A DNA stretch of 58,329 nucleotides from Bordetella parapertussis (GTDB taxonomy: Bacteria; Bacteroidota; Bacteroidia; Chitinophagales; Chitinophagaceae): assembly GCA_943331005.2 (NCBI GenBank), contig CALQJX020000023.1:1-58329 (forward strand), written 5' to 3'. A model generated the notes under the pieces. It saw only the letters and a program-made list of their open reading frames with translations, was not told the DNA's origin and did no database searches. The translations under genes and the position numbers were made by a program. How positions within the stretch are numbered: the stretch's first letter is position 1; each line of letters begins with the position of its first letter. This document shows positions 36,779-45,109 of the stretch, one piece after another.

Positions 36779-37789
36779 TTGGATTCACTGACACATATCG
36801 TAGTAGGCGCCTGTATAGGCGAAACACTTGCCGGCAGGCAATTGGGTAAAAAAGCCCTGTTGATAGGAGCCATTGCCAACAGCCTGCCTGACATTGATGT
36901 AGTTGCCTCTTTTTTCCTACCACTTACCAGCGACCTTCTGGCTCATCGTGGATTTACTCATTCATTGCTGTTCATAGCACTGTCGGCTCCACTGCTGTCT
37001 TTCGCCTCGCAAAAGTTTATCAAAAATTCAACACTGTCTTTTTCGCGGTGGTTACTCTTCTGGTCTTTGCAATGTTTCGTACACATCTTCATAGATGCAT
37101 TCAATGCCTATGGTACAGGTTGGTTCGAGCCCTTCAGCCACTACAGGGTTGCATTCAATACTATGTTTGTTGCAGACCCTCTGTTCACTATATGGCCGTC
37201 AATTGCTACCATAGTATTGCTCTTATTGCGAAAAGACCATCATAAACGAAAGTTTTGGGCCAGTTATGCATTGGTCTTAAGTTCATTGTATTTAATCACA
37301 GGCATTGGCAATAAATTATATATCGATAGTCTGGCAAAAAATGAGCTGGCATTGGCACAGATCAGCACAGATCAATACTTCAGCACCCCTACTCCGCTCA
37401 ATAATATACTGTGGTATATAGTCTCCAAACATGATTCAGGCTTTTACATTGGCTATAGGTCGCTTTTCGACAAAAACACAACTATAAAATTCAGGTATGT
37501 ATGCCAGAACAATGAACTACTACATACAACAAATCATAAAGAAGATATAAACAGGTTGAAACGTTTCTCTAAAGGCTTTTACACAGTAGAGCAAAGTAAT
37601 GACACACTGAAATTCAACGATCTCAGATTTGGAGAGATCCTCGGCTGGAACGATACGGTCTCTCATTGTGTATTCTTTTATTACCCGCAATTCCCGGACG
37701 CTAATGAACTAATAGTACAAAGAGGGCGCTTCGCCGGCTGGGATGCGCAGGCATTACGCAACTTCTTCCGCCGCATAGGCGGCAATTAA
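36779..37789 (+). CDS. YdjM/YfhO-type membrane-bound metal-dependent hydrolase-like protein
   Basis: This 336-residue protein starts at a TTG; no ATG is available, and MDSLTHIVVGACIGE is the conserved family start, so the TTG is probably right. A TAATTTTG element ends only 8 bp upstream, so the transcript may be almost leaderless. The N-terminal domain has GAIANSLPDIDV and HRGFTHSLLF, the conserved Asp and His residues of the DUF457/YdjM family, with several membrane helices (SRWLLFWSLQCFVHIFIDAF). The C-terminal 130 residues are soluble. The reaction is unknown. Its stop codon overlaps that of the convergent PLD gene. Confidence 0.85.
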   Translation: MDSLTHIVVGACIGETLAGRQLGKKALLIGAIANSLPDIDVVASFFLPLTSDLLAHRGFTHSLLFIALSAPLLSFASQKFIKNSTLSFSRWLLFWSLQCFVHIFIDAFNAYGTGWFEPFSHYRVAFNTMFVADPLFTIWPSIATIVLLLLRKDHHKRKFWASYALVLSSLYLITGIGNKLYIDSLAKNELALAQISTDQYFSTPTPLNNILWYIVSKHDSGFYIGYRSLFDKNTTIKFRYVCQNNELLHTTNHKEDINRLKRFSKGFYTVEQSNDTLKFNDLRFGEILGWNDTVSHCVFFYYPQFPDANELIVQRGRFAGWDAQALRNFFRRIGGN

Positions 37790-38967
37790 GGTCTTTTTCT
37801 TCTTTGTATGAAATAGAAAGTAAACAGCAAAAAAGTGGCCTTCACCAACCAGTATGAGATATAATAGGCAAGCATTTTCAATATGCTATTGGTGGCAATA
37901 AAATCATCTTGTTTTATCTGCCTGCAATCTTCAAGAATTATTTTTTCCACTTCTGTAGCCAAGCCTGCTGCAACCTGCTCGTTGTCTACATCAAGGTTCA
38001 GTTCCATACTGGCAAAAGCACTGATGTTATTCAGGTTATAAGACCCTACCGTTATCCAACTCTTGTCACGTATAGCTATTTTACCATGAAGTATATTTTT
38101 CTCATACTCATAAATAGCTATATTATTTCTGAACAGTCTGTTGTACAAATATCGCTCTGCATACTTTACAAAGGGTACATCTGCCCGCCCCGTAAGCACT
38201 ACCCGCACCTGTACACCTCTACTTGCAGCCTGCTCCATTCTGCTCAGTATGGCCTGTGGTGGCCAGAAATAACTGGTCATGATAGTTATTTCTTTTTGTG
38301 CCACATCAAATAGCCGCCTGTAGCTGTCAGTTATATCCGTTCTGCTGAACACCCAATCATTTCTGCTCACTTTCACCCTGCATACTTCTCCTACTGTATT
38401 GTATTCAGGCAGATCTGTTGCTGCACATTTTTTAGAGAACAATCCTCTGTTCCATACGCGCACACATATCTTATCCAGTTGTGCAGCCACTTCCCCCTCA
38501 GCCATCAAAGCCCAGTCCAGCCAGGCAGGTGCGCTTTCCAAATCGTTATATCTGTTGCTGATATTTACGCCGCCCACCAAACACAGATAACCATCTGCAA
38601 CTATCACCTTGTGGTGCAATCTTCTTCCAAAATAATAGACACTGCTTTTGAAAAAAGGTTCGAAATATCTGAAGTGAATTCCTGATGATCTTAGCCTTTC
38701 TATGAACTGCTTAGAGATCCCCTGAGAAGCATAGCCATCCAGCATTACATATACCCGAACACCACGTTCTGCCGCAGCTATTAGCGCATTTGCAACACGT
38801 TCCCCGGTACTATCTTCATCAAATATATAAGTTTGTAAATGCAGCGAATAGGATGCTCTTGCCGCTATCTCATCAATACAACTGAAATAATCTTCCCCAC
38901 CCCGCACTATGCGTACCGAGTTGTGTAACGTATACCCATCAATCCTGTTTCTGCCATCCTTACTCAT
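37786..38967 (-). CDS. Phospholipase D-family protein (cardiolipin synthase-like)
   Basis: The protein has 393 residues from the ATG at 38967; a TTG at 38970 precedes it directly. It has two HKD motifs: HHKVIVADGYLCLVGGVN (about 115-132) and HGKIAIRDKSWITVGSYN (about 293-310). Two such motifs form one active site in the PLD superfamily, as in ClsB-type cardiolipin synthases. The C-terminus has a hydrophobic helix (LAYYISYWLVKATFLLFTFYF) ending in basic residues, perhaps a membrane anchor; no N-terminal helices are present. It may make cardiolipin or transfer phosphatidyl groups at the inner membrane. It converges with and overlaps the YdjM-like gene by its stop. Confidence 0.88.
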   Translation of the reverse strand: MSKDGRNRIDGYTLHNSVRIVRGGEDYFSCIDEIAARASYSLHLQTYIFDEDSTGERVANALIAAAERGVRVYVMLDGYASQGISKQFIERLRSSGIHFRYFEPFFKSSVYYFGRRLHHKVIVADGYLCLVGGVNISNRYNDLESAPAWLDWALMAEGEVAAQLDKICVRVWNRGLFSKKCAATDLPEYNTVGEVCRVKVSRNDWVFSRTDITDSYRRLFDVAQKEITIMTSYFWPPQAILSRMEQAASRGVQVRVVLTGRADVPFVKYAERYLYNRLFRNNIAIYEYEKNILHGKIAIRDKSWITVGSYNLNNISAFASMELNLDVDNEQVAAGLATEVEKIILEDCRQIKQDDFIATNSILKMLAYYISYWLVKATFLLFTFYFIQRRKRP

Positions 38968-39028
38968 CAATCCTTTATATCAATTCATCCAAGTTAATGA
39001 ATATCCTACTTCTCAACCAGTATAGACA

Positions 39029-39057
39029 TAAAAAAGCCGGGAGCGCACACTCCCGGC
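39029..39057 (-). terminator. Intrinsic terminator after trans-envelope protein B
   Basis: GCCGGGAG (39036-39043) pairs with CTCCCGGC (39050-39057) around a 6-nt loop, followed on the minus strand by T5 or more. It lies 23 bp after the stop at 39081 and closes the sigma B operon. Confidence 0.9.
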
Positions 39058-39080
39058 CTTCATTTACCATTTAAAAAAGA

Positions 39081-41528
39081 TCAGTCTTTATTTCTGTTTC
39101 CTCCCAGTCTGTACATGATCGACAGTTGCAGAGATGGTGTTTTGTATAATTGCCCTGATATTGATTTGGCACCTGTTGTCGCTGCATTGTCCCAAACAGT
39201 CTGTACATTTCTAAGATCCAGGCTAAGATTAGGAGCAACATCATAAGAGAAACCAAACAGATAACCCAATCCAAACCTGCTGCGGAAATCTGCCTCAGAA
39301 AGTTTAGGCGCATTATCAGTACCCGGTGCACTTACAAACTCAGGAGCAACATTAACCGCGGGCATTGTAGATGCACCTGTATTGATTGAGAATGAATACA
39401 GGAAGTTTCCTCCGGCATAGAAGTTGAAATTACCTTTGTGGTATCTGATAGATACCGGTACTTCCAGACTATGCAGTGCAGAGAAACTGTATGAATTCAA
39501 TTGCAGATCCTTGCGATACTCGGAGCCAACTTGCGTGTAAGTATAATAGTCATCTTCAATAGAAGTGTTGTTATTCAAACGGTGGAAGTATTTCAGTTCT
39601 GTAAGTACATTCCAGTTCTCGTTGAAAATGATATCTCCGGTAAGTCCGAACTGGAAACCTTTGAAGGTAGCAGGACCAAAGAAGTTGCTGTTTATACCTG
39701 CAGTAAGTCCCGGTGTAAACCTGGTCCTTGAAGCATTTTCTTTCACATCATTGAATGCCAAAGAAAGGCGCTGTATCAATGAAGCACCGCTTCCTTGTTT
39801 GGTTGTTGCTTTAGGTTTGATCACAGATGTTTCTGATGAAGAACCATTAGGTGAAATACCTGCATCTGCAACGCTACCCGGTTTGGCCATCATAGCTCCT
39901 TCAGTAGATCCTGAAGCAAATCCGTTTGCTGCATATTCATTGTCAGCACCAGATGCTACATTTCCGGAATTGCTCTGACTGTTTCTGCCTGCCTTGCCAC
40001 CTGTAGTAGCTGGGGCAGCAGCACCAGATGCTCCAATGTTGGCAGTTGCAGTATTAGCGACAACATTGTTATGATTGCGCGATCCGAATAAACGTTTTGC
40101 ACCTCTTTTTGCCTTTACTGTTGCCGACAGGTCTGCAGGTTTAGCATTACTGTTGTCTGCAGGCTGTTTCAGACCCATATCCATGTTTATCTTTTCCATA
40201 GATATAGTATCCTCTTTCAGTGCATATTCGTTCTCAGCAACCTTAATATTACGCTGGTGTACCAGCAACTTGGTGATCACTTTTTTGTTCTGTCCGTTCG
40301 GATTTTCCGTGTTGGCATTTTTCAATACCACTCCTGTAGCCGGCATAGTAGCTGGTGTAGCAGGAGCTACATGCTCTTTAGTATCGTTATTAGCATCAGT
40401 TGCAGCTACATTATTCCTGGCCGCGGCTGAAGCTGTTGAAGAAACACCAGATGAAACTGGCTGATTACTTACTGCTGTTTCTTTCTGCGTTGCAGCAGCC
40501 TGAGTTTTATGAGTAGTTACTTCAGTGTTAGTAATATTGATTGGTGCTTTGTCTCCTGCAGCTACATTGCTTGCAAGAGTAGTAGCAGATGAAGAACTAC
40601 TGCTCAGCACTGGTTTGTTATTCTTAATGTCAGTATTTACACCATTACTGTTTATCGGGGCAGCGGCATTATTACCAGTTACAGTATTTGCAGCTTTTTC
40701 GTTGGAAGCAATACCATTGTTTATTGCTGCTGCATGATCACGACCTGTCTTGCTATCCGCAGTTGAGGCAGTAGCATTATTAGCTGTTGTGCTATGTTGT
40801 GTGCCTGCAACAGCTTCTTTACCTGCTGTTGCATTGTTTTGCGCTGCTGCAGTTGCAGTTATGTGCCTGTTGTTTTTTATAGATCTGTGATTGCGTATAG
40901 CTATTTCTTTACGTCCGTTAGCTTCGTTTGTATTAGTTGAATTTATTGAATTGAGCGAAGATCTGTTACTATTTAAGGTTGTGTTTTTTGCGCTGAATTC
41001 ATTGCGGTTAGTATTATTCAACTCAGCTTTTCCGCCAACAGCTGTACTTGCAGTTTTTTCCACCACACCTGAAGCGCCACCAGCAACTGAGTTACTGTGC
41101 TGTATTGTCTGGCTTGCAACAGCATGCCTTTCTTTAGTATCGGTAATATTAGCTGCGATCCGGCTATTTGTTCTTGCTGCTGCCTGAGCCTCATCTGCTT
41201 TCACTTTTTCAGTTGCAGATAATACATAAGCATCTCCGGCTTCGTTGTTGGCAGTTGGGATAGGAGGTACAGATACGTCTACTATGTTCCTGCTTTTATA
41301 GGCAGAAGACAATTCATAACTTCCCACAGAGACAGTACCTACCAAAGACAGGGCTGCTACCACGCCGAAAAGCCTACGCCAGTATAGTATACCTATACGC
41401 TTTTCCTGCGGCATCTCCCTATCCAGCAGATCACGCATGTTCAGCCATGCGCCACCCCGCTCTTTCTCTTCTCCCCCCGCCAGGCGCTGCCTGAAGAGAT
41501 CGTCTACCTTGATGAAATTTTTATCCAT
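39081..41528 (-). CDS. Trans-envelope protein B: anti-sigma-like N-terminus, one membrane helix, long linker, C-terminal outer-membrane beta-barrel
   Basis: This 815-residue protein is encoded 53 bp after sigma factor B. The N-terminus MDKNFIKVDDLFR aligns without gaps to protein A: DDLFR 9-13, W28, L35-D36. A membrane helix lies at about 53-70 (LFGVVAALSLVGTVSVG). The linker at about 75-590 is extremely rich in Ala, Asn, Thr and Ser (NNATAGKEAVAGTQHSTTANN style) and almost certainly disordered. Residues 595-815 form a barrel: TPGLTAGINSNFFGP, FQFGLTGDIIFNENWNVLTEL, HSLEVPVSIRYHKGNFNFYAGGN, ending LQLSIMYRLGG. There is no signal peptide. It is inferred to be a single-chain anti-sigma spanning both membranes. 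Its linker length nearly equals that of protein A (about 520 residues). Confidence 0.82.
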   Translation of the reverse strand: MDKNFIKVDDLFRQRLAGGEEKERGGAWLNMRDLLDREMPQEKRIGILYWRRLFGVVAALSLVGTVSVGSYELSSAYKSRNIVDVSVPPIPTANNEAGDAYVLSATEKVKADEAQAAARTNSRIAANITDTKERHAVASQTIQHSNSVAGGASGVVEKTASTAVGGKAELNNTNRNEFSAKNTTLNSNRSSLNSINSTNTNEANGRKEIAIRNHRSIKNNRHITATAAAQNNATAGKEAVAGTQHSTTANNATASTADSKTGRDHAAAINNGIASNEKAANTVTGNNAAAPINSNGVNTDIKNNKPVLSSSSSSATTLASNVAAGDKAPINITNTEVTTHKTQAAATQKETAVSNQPVSSGVSSTASAAARNNVAATDANNDTKEHVAPATPATMPATGVVLKNANTENPNGQNKKVITKLLVHQRNIKVAENEYALKEDTISMEKINMDMGLKQPADNSNAKPADLSATVKAKRGAKRLFGSRNHNNVVANTATANIGASGAAAPATTGGKAGRNSQSNSGNVASGADNEYAANGFASGSTEGAMMAKPGSVADAGISPNGSSSETSVIKPKATTKQGSGASLIQRLSLAFNDVKENASRTRFTPGLTAGINSNFFGPATFKGFQFGLTGDIIFNENWNVLTELKYFHRLNNNTSIEDDYYTYTQVGSEYRKDLQLNSYSFSALHSLEVPVSIRYHKGNFNFYAGGNFLYSFSINTGASTMPAVNVAPEFVSAPGTDNAPKLSEADFRSRFGLGYLFGFSYDVAPNLSLDLRNVQTVWDNAATTGAKSISGQLYKTPSLQLSIMYRLGGNRNKD

Positions 41529-41581
41529 AAGGATAAATTTTTTGTTTTTAAATAATTTCAGTTTTCATTTCCTTAACTGCA

Positions 41582-42157
41582 TCATTGTTTCTGATGCAGC
41601 TTCATTCGCTCTATCTTTTCTTTCAGTATCCTTCTTCCTTCCGACAAGTGCCATTTCGAAGTACCCTCACTTATACCTACTATATTCCCGATTTCTTTAT
41701 GCGTAAACCCTTCCATCACATACATATTAAACACAGCACGTGTGGCATCGGGCAACTCATGCACCAGTTGTATCAACTGATCATAGTACATTTTATCTGC
41801 AAGATCCTTGTGTACCAGTTCATCCTTTTCTACCAGCAATATCTGACTGGAGTATTTGGCGTTCTGTTTCACATAATCGGCTACCGCATGGAAGATGATC
41901 TTCCTGATCCAGCCCTCAAAAGAACCCTGAAAATTGTATTGTTTTATCTTTTGGAATGCCCTCAGGTAACCATTGTTCAACACCTCTTCTGCCTGCTCCT
42001 CATGATCTATGTACCTGCGCACCAATGCCATCATCTTCGGGTAGAATAACCGGTATAGTTTCTCCTGCGCGCTACGCTCATTGCGTATGCACCCCTGTAT
42101 GAGCTGCTCTAACTCACTGGCCTGACCAGCTACATTATATGCCAAAGCTATAGACAA
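41582..42157 (-). CDS. ECF-type sigma-70 family factor B
   Basis: This 191-residue protein has region 2 (KLYRLFYPKMMALVRRYI, then YNFQGSFEGWIRKIIFHAV) and region 4 (LPDATRAVFNMYVMEGFTHKEIGNIVGISEGTSKWHL). The FQGSFEGWIR segment is identical in factor A. The only plausible start is the TTG at 42157 (or another TTG at 42145), as the next ATG would remove region 2.1 and an in-frame stop lies just upstream. A weak start, plus a leader hairpin at 42195-42229, could keep expression low. It is followed by trans-envelope protein B, its likely regulator. Confidence 0.9.
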   Translation of the reverse strand: MSIALAYNVAGQASELEQLIQGCIRNERSAQEKLYRLFYPKMMALVRRYIDHEEQAEEVLNNGYLRAFQKIKQYNFQGSFEGWIRKIIFHAVADYVKQNAKYSSQILLVEKDELVHKDLADKMYYDQLIQLVHELPDATRAVFNMYVMEGFTHKEIGNIVGISEGTSKWHLSEGRRILKEKIERMKLHQKQ

Positions 42158-42194
42158 GTATATTGGTTATTGATTCTATACAACACTATATAGA

Positions 42195-42229
42195 CTGCTT
42201 CACAACCTTATTGGTTGGGTAAAAAGCAG
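42195..42229 (-). promoter_or_regulatory. Two-part hairpin in the leader of sigma factor B
   Basis: The outer stem CTGCTT/AAGCAG (42195-42200 with 42224-42229) encloses the inner stem CAACC/GGTTG (42203-42207 with 42213-42217). It ends about 38 bp before the TTG start. A TGTCTTA -10-like sequence lies further upstream, so the hairpin may be transcribed. Confidence 0.3.
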
Positions 42230-42347
42230 CATATCAGGTAAATTTAAAGAAATATTTTATTATTAATAAGACATTTTCACAAATCGAACCATAGAAAATG
42301 CATATATCTTATAATGCATCGGTCAAAAAAGAATCCGATTCGATCAC

Positions 42348-42680
42348 CTATTGCAATTTTTCATTCTCTCTGTGCCTGTTGATATCTCGTATATTTTTTT
42401 TCTCAAAGTTTTTCTCTAAAGCAGCGGTCAGGTCCACACCGGTCTGATTCGCAAGGCATATCAGTACCCAAAGCACATCTGCCATCTCATCGCCTAGTTC
42501 CTTTCCCTTATCGCTCTCCTTAAAAGATTGCTCCCCATACGTACGCACCATCAGCCGCGACAACTCTCCCACTTCCTCCATCAGCACCCCCAGGTTCGTC
42601 AGTTCCCCGAAATAACGTACACCTACCGTCTTTATCCATTCATCTACCCTCTGCTGGGCTTCTTTTATTGTTATCTCCAC
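42348..42680 (-). CDS. MazG-like nucleotide pyrophosphohydrolase
   Basis: This 110-residue protein has one MazG-type all-alpha domain: NLGVLMEEVGELSRLMVRTYGE, with the metal-binding EExxE, and then ELGDEMADVLWVLICLANQTG, with the ExxD. These bind Mg2+ and hydrolyse NTPs to NMP and pyrophosphate. The single-domain length fits the MazG-like house-cleaning group rather than two-domain MazG. The start is a GTG at 42680. It diverges from the MoxR gene. The substrate is not predictable. Confidence 0.9.
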   Translation of the reverse strand: MEITIKEAQQRVDEWIKTVGVRYFGELTNLGVLMEEVGELSRLMVRTYGEQSFKESDKGKELGDEMADVLWVLICLANQTGVDLTAALEKNFEKKNIRDINRHRENEKLQ

Positions 42681-42784
42681 AGTAATTAGTATTTGTTAGT
42701 TTACACAAAATAATGGAACTTTCCCGTTTCAACAGTCCGTGCAGCCACTATAGGCTGCCGCTGTAAACCAAGTAGCAGAAACCA

Positions 42785-43744
42785 ATGTACGCAACAGATA
42801 TAGAAGCAGCAAATGCGCTGAAAGAGAAAACGCAGGAAATTCGCAAAAGCATAGGAAAAGTAATTGTAGGCCAGGAAGATGTGGTAGAAAAACTCATCAT
42901 TGCCATACTTTGCAACGGGCATAGCCTGCTGGTGGGCGTACCTGGCCTGGCAAAGACTTTGCTTGTAAAGACAATCTCAGATGTGCTTGATCTCTCCTTC
43001 AAGCGCATACAGTTTACCCCCGATCTTATGCCCAGCGATATAGTTGGTGCAGAGATCCTCAACGAACAGCGCGCTTTCCAGTTCATAAAAGGCCCATTGT
43101 TTGCCAACATAGTACTGGCAGATGAGATCAACCGTACCCCACCTAAAACACAATCTGCACTGCTGGAAGCTATGCAGGAAAGAAATGTTACTGCAGGTGG
43201 TGTGTTATACAAACTCCCGGCACCCTTCTTCGTACTGGCTACACAAAACCCAATAGAGCAGGAAGGAACCTATCCTCTGCCCGAAGCACAGCTCGACCGT
43301 TTTATGTTCCAGGTCACGCTCGACTACCCAAGCTTTGCAGATGAAGTATCTATTGTGCGCAACACTACCGGCGCTCAGACTCAGCAGCTTACCCGCGTAA
43401 TGAGTGGCGAAGAGATACTGGCCTTCCAGGAACTGGTGAGGCGAGTACCGGTTCCAGACAATGTACTTGAATATGCGGTAGGTCTTGTTCAGAAAACCCG
43501 CCCGGGCACTCCCGGTGCAGCCGCTGTTGCCGGTCAGTACCTGGCATATGGTGCTGGTCCGCGTGCATCGCAGTATCTGGTATTGGGTGCCAAATGCCAC
43601 GCACTCATTCATGGCAAATACTCTCCCGACATTGAAGATGTACGCGCCATGGCTTTACCTGTACTGCGCCACCGTATACTGCGCAACTACAAGGCGGAAG
43701 CAGAAGGAGTTACACAGGAATCACTCATCAAACAACTGATGTAA
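42785..43744 (+). CDS. MoxR-family AAA+ ATPase
   Basis: This 319-residue AAA+ protein has Walker A GVPGLAKTLL (about 55-64), Walker B VLADEINRTPPKTQSALLEAMQE (about 110-132), sensor 1 FFVLATQNPIEQEGTYPLPEAQLDRFMF and a C-terminal lid with DVRAMALPVLRHRI. MoxR ATPases act as chaperones, usually with von Willebrand-domain and DUF58 proteins encoded next door (the Bat cluster). Here the next gene is a DinB-like protein and the previous gene is divergent, so the usual partners are absent from this locus. The length is normal. Confidence 0.94.
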   Translation: MYATDIEAANALKEKTQEIRKSIGKVIVGQEDVVEKLIIAILCNGHSLLVGVPGLAKTLLVKTISDVLDLSFKRIQFTPDLMPSDIVGAEILNEQRAFQFIKGPLFANIVLADEINRTPPKTQSALLEAMQERNVTAGGVLYKLPAPFFVLATQNPIEQEGTYPLPEAQLDRFMFQVTLDYPSFADEVSIVRNTTGAQTQQLTRVMSGEEILAFQELVRRVPVPDNVLEYAVGLVQKTRPGTPGAAAVAGQYLAYGAGPRASQYLVLGAKCHALIHGKYSPDIEDVRAMALPVLRHRILRNYKAEAEGVTQESLIKQLM

Positions 43745-43780
43745 TTACATTCCTCATACTGTTTGTATATAACTGCAACT

Positions 43781-44251
43781 ATGGAAAACCTTACTCAAAA
43801 AGCACATTTTCTAAGGTCTGAATTCTGTAAGATCCTGAATGAACTTCCTGCTGATGCAACTCGCCTGTGGGGCAAAATGAATGTGCAGCAGATGATAGAG
43901 CACATGATTGACTATGTGCGTATAGCCAGCGGCAAAACACCTATGGATATACATACGCCTGAAGAGAACATAGCCCGTATGCAGGGATTCCTGGAATCAG
44001 AAAAACCATTCCGCGAGAATACACCCAACCAGCTGATGGCTGATGAGCCGCCCGCTGTACGTCATTCCTCTAAAACAGATGCCGTAAACGAACTGCAGCA
44101 AGAAATAAACTTCTTCTTCGAGGTGTTCGAAAAAGAGCAGGACATATCATTCAGGAACCCGTTCTTCGGCATACTCAATTACGACCAGCAGGTGCAGCTG
44201 CTTTACAAGCACAGCACACACCACCTGCGCCAATTTGGCCTCAATTACTAG
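43781..44251 (+). CDS. DinB/DUF1569-like helical-bundle protein
   Basis: This protein has 156 residues from the ATG at 43781; a TTG at 43763 is less likely. It is a four-helix bundle with the family's metal-ligand pattern: KMNVQQMIEHMIDYVRIASG has a His near residue 45, and STHHLRQFGLNY at the C-terminus supplies paired His. The DinB-like superfamily includes thiol transferases and many uncharacterised proteins. The gene follows moxR by 36 bp and ends at a strong terminator (44282-44308), so the two probably share a transcript. Confidence 0.72.
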   Translation: MENLTQKAHFLRSEFCKILNELPADATRLWGKMNVQQMIEHMIDYVRIASGKTPMDIHTPEENIARMQGFLESEKPFRENTPNQLMADEPPAVRHSSKTDAVNELQQEINFFFEVFEKEQDISFRNPFFGILNYDQQVQLLYKHSTHHLRQFGLNY

Positions 44252-44631
44252 TTTTCTTATTCAGACATTATACATTACCCTAAATGTTGCCCACGTGGCA
44301 ACATTTTTACTTTCAGGCTATCGTATATACTTCAACGCAACTTTGGGGCCGCAGTTTGAGTACGCTGCATAATTACCTTCTTTTAGTCGCACGCACCATT
44401 TGTAATGATCTGAATTTATCATTCCGGAACATACCACGTAATAAAATTAAATTTGAATCTTCAGTTTTCTAACGCAACTTTAAGTACAGAACGCTTTGCC
44501 TGTCATGATAGAAAAGCATAGCAAAAAACATTCCGATAGTTCGGTATGTAATCTGACACAGAGCAAGGTCATTGACTTTAAGTAAATCTATCACCTTGTA
44601 AAAACCTTCGACAATTATAAAAACAAAGATC
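44252..44631. other. Intergenic region with terminator and repeated AACGCAACTTT element
   Basis: The 380-bp gap starts with the terminator at 44282-44308. AACGCAACTTT occurs at 44332-44342 and again at about 44471-44481, both pointing toward the gene at 44632. An imperfect hairpin lies at 44528-44549 (ACATTCCGA with TCGGTATGT). No coding potential was accepted. Confidence 0.5.
44282..44308 (+). terminator. Intrinsic terminator after the moxR/DinB-like genes
   Basis: AAATGTTGCC (44282-44291) pairs perfectly with GGCAACATTT (44297-44306) around a 5-nt loop, and the T-run extends to 44308. It lies 30 bp after the stop at 44251. Confidence 0.92.
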
Positions 44632-45054
44632 ATGATACACTCCGGAATAGCAATGCTCAAATCGTCTATGCTTACTGCAACAGCACTCCTCCTGTCTTTG
44701 TGTAGCACTAATATTGCGAATGCGCAAAATTCACCAAAAGGGCCAAGAGCCAATGTGCGACTGGCCAATGAAGAACGTAAAATGATACAGGTAAAAACCA
44801 TACTGGCCAACCCCAGACTGGTATCTGCAAAACCCAGCTGCGAGGTTACCAGTTTCGTTATCTCCTTTCAGCCAGAAGGCGGCCTGATTTACGGCCCCTT
44901 CAGAACAGACGGTGCAACACTAAAACCGGAACACTGCAAATACCTGAAAGAAAAAGAGGACGCCAATGTAAGGATATTCCTGGAGCACATACACCTCAGC
45001 TGCAACGGACAAGACGTTACAGAACCGCCTATCGTCATTTCATCATTTCCATAA
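44632..45054 (+). CDS. Small exported protein with GldM C-terminal-like domain
   Basis: This 140-residue protein has a signal peptide ending near NIANAQ. Translation may start at 44632 or at a second ATG at 44653, which gives the neater signal peptide MLKSSMLTATALLLSLCS. The mature region has CEVTSFVISFQPEGGLIYGPFRTDGATL, then ILEH-type strands (VRIFLEHIHLSCNGQDV) and PPIVISSFP. This pattern resembles GldM-C-type beta domains, which occur in the T9SS motor protein and in other Bacteroidota periplasmic proteins. Two cysteines may form a disulfide. It begins a run of three small exported-protein genes. Confidence 0.65.
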   Translation: MIHSGIAMLKSSMLTATALLLSLCSTNIANAQNSPKGPRANVRLANEERKMIQVKTILANPRLVSAKPSCEVTSFVISFQPEGGLIYGPFRTDGATLKPEHCKYLKEKEDANVRIFLEHIHLSCNGQDVTEPPIVISSFP

Positions 45055-45109
45055 ATTGGGTTTACCAATAACATAACACCAGACAATACAAAAACTTAGA
45101 CGTATACTT

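Noticed and set aside
44284..44472. 62-residue ORF in the gap before the exported-protein cluster
   Set aside because: It begins inside the intrinsic terminator hairpin and has no ribosome binding site or recognisable domain.
44528..44549. Hairpin ACATTCCGA/TCGGTATGT as a terminator
   Set aside because: The A-run faces the minus strand, where no gene ends, and the stem has a mismatch.
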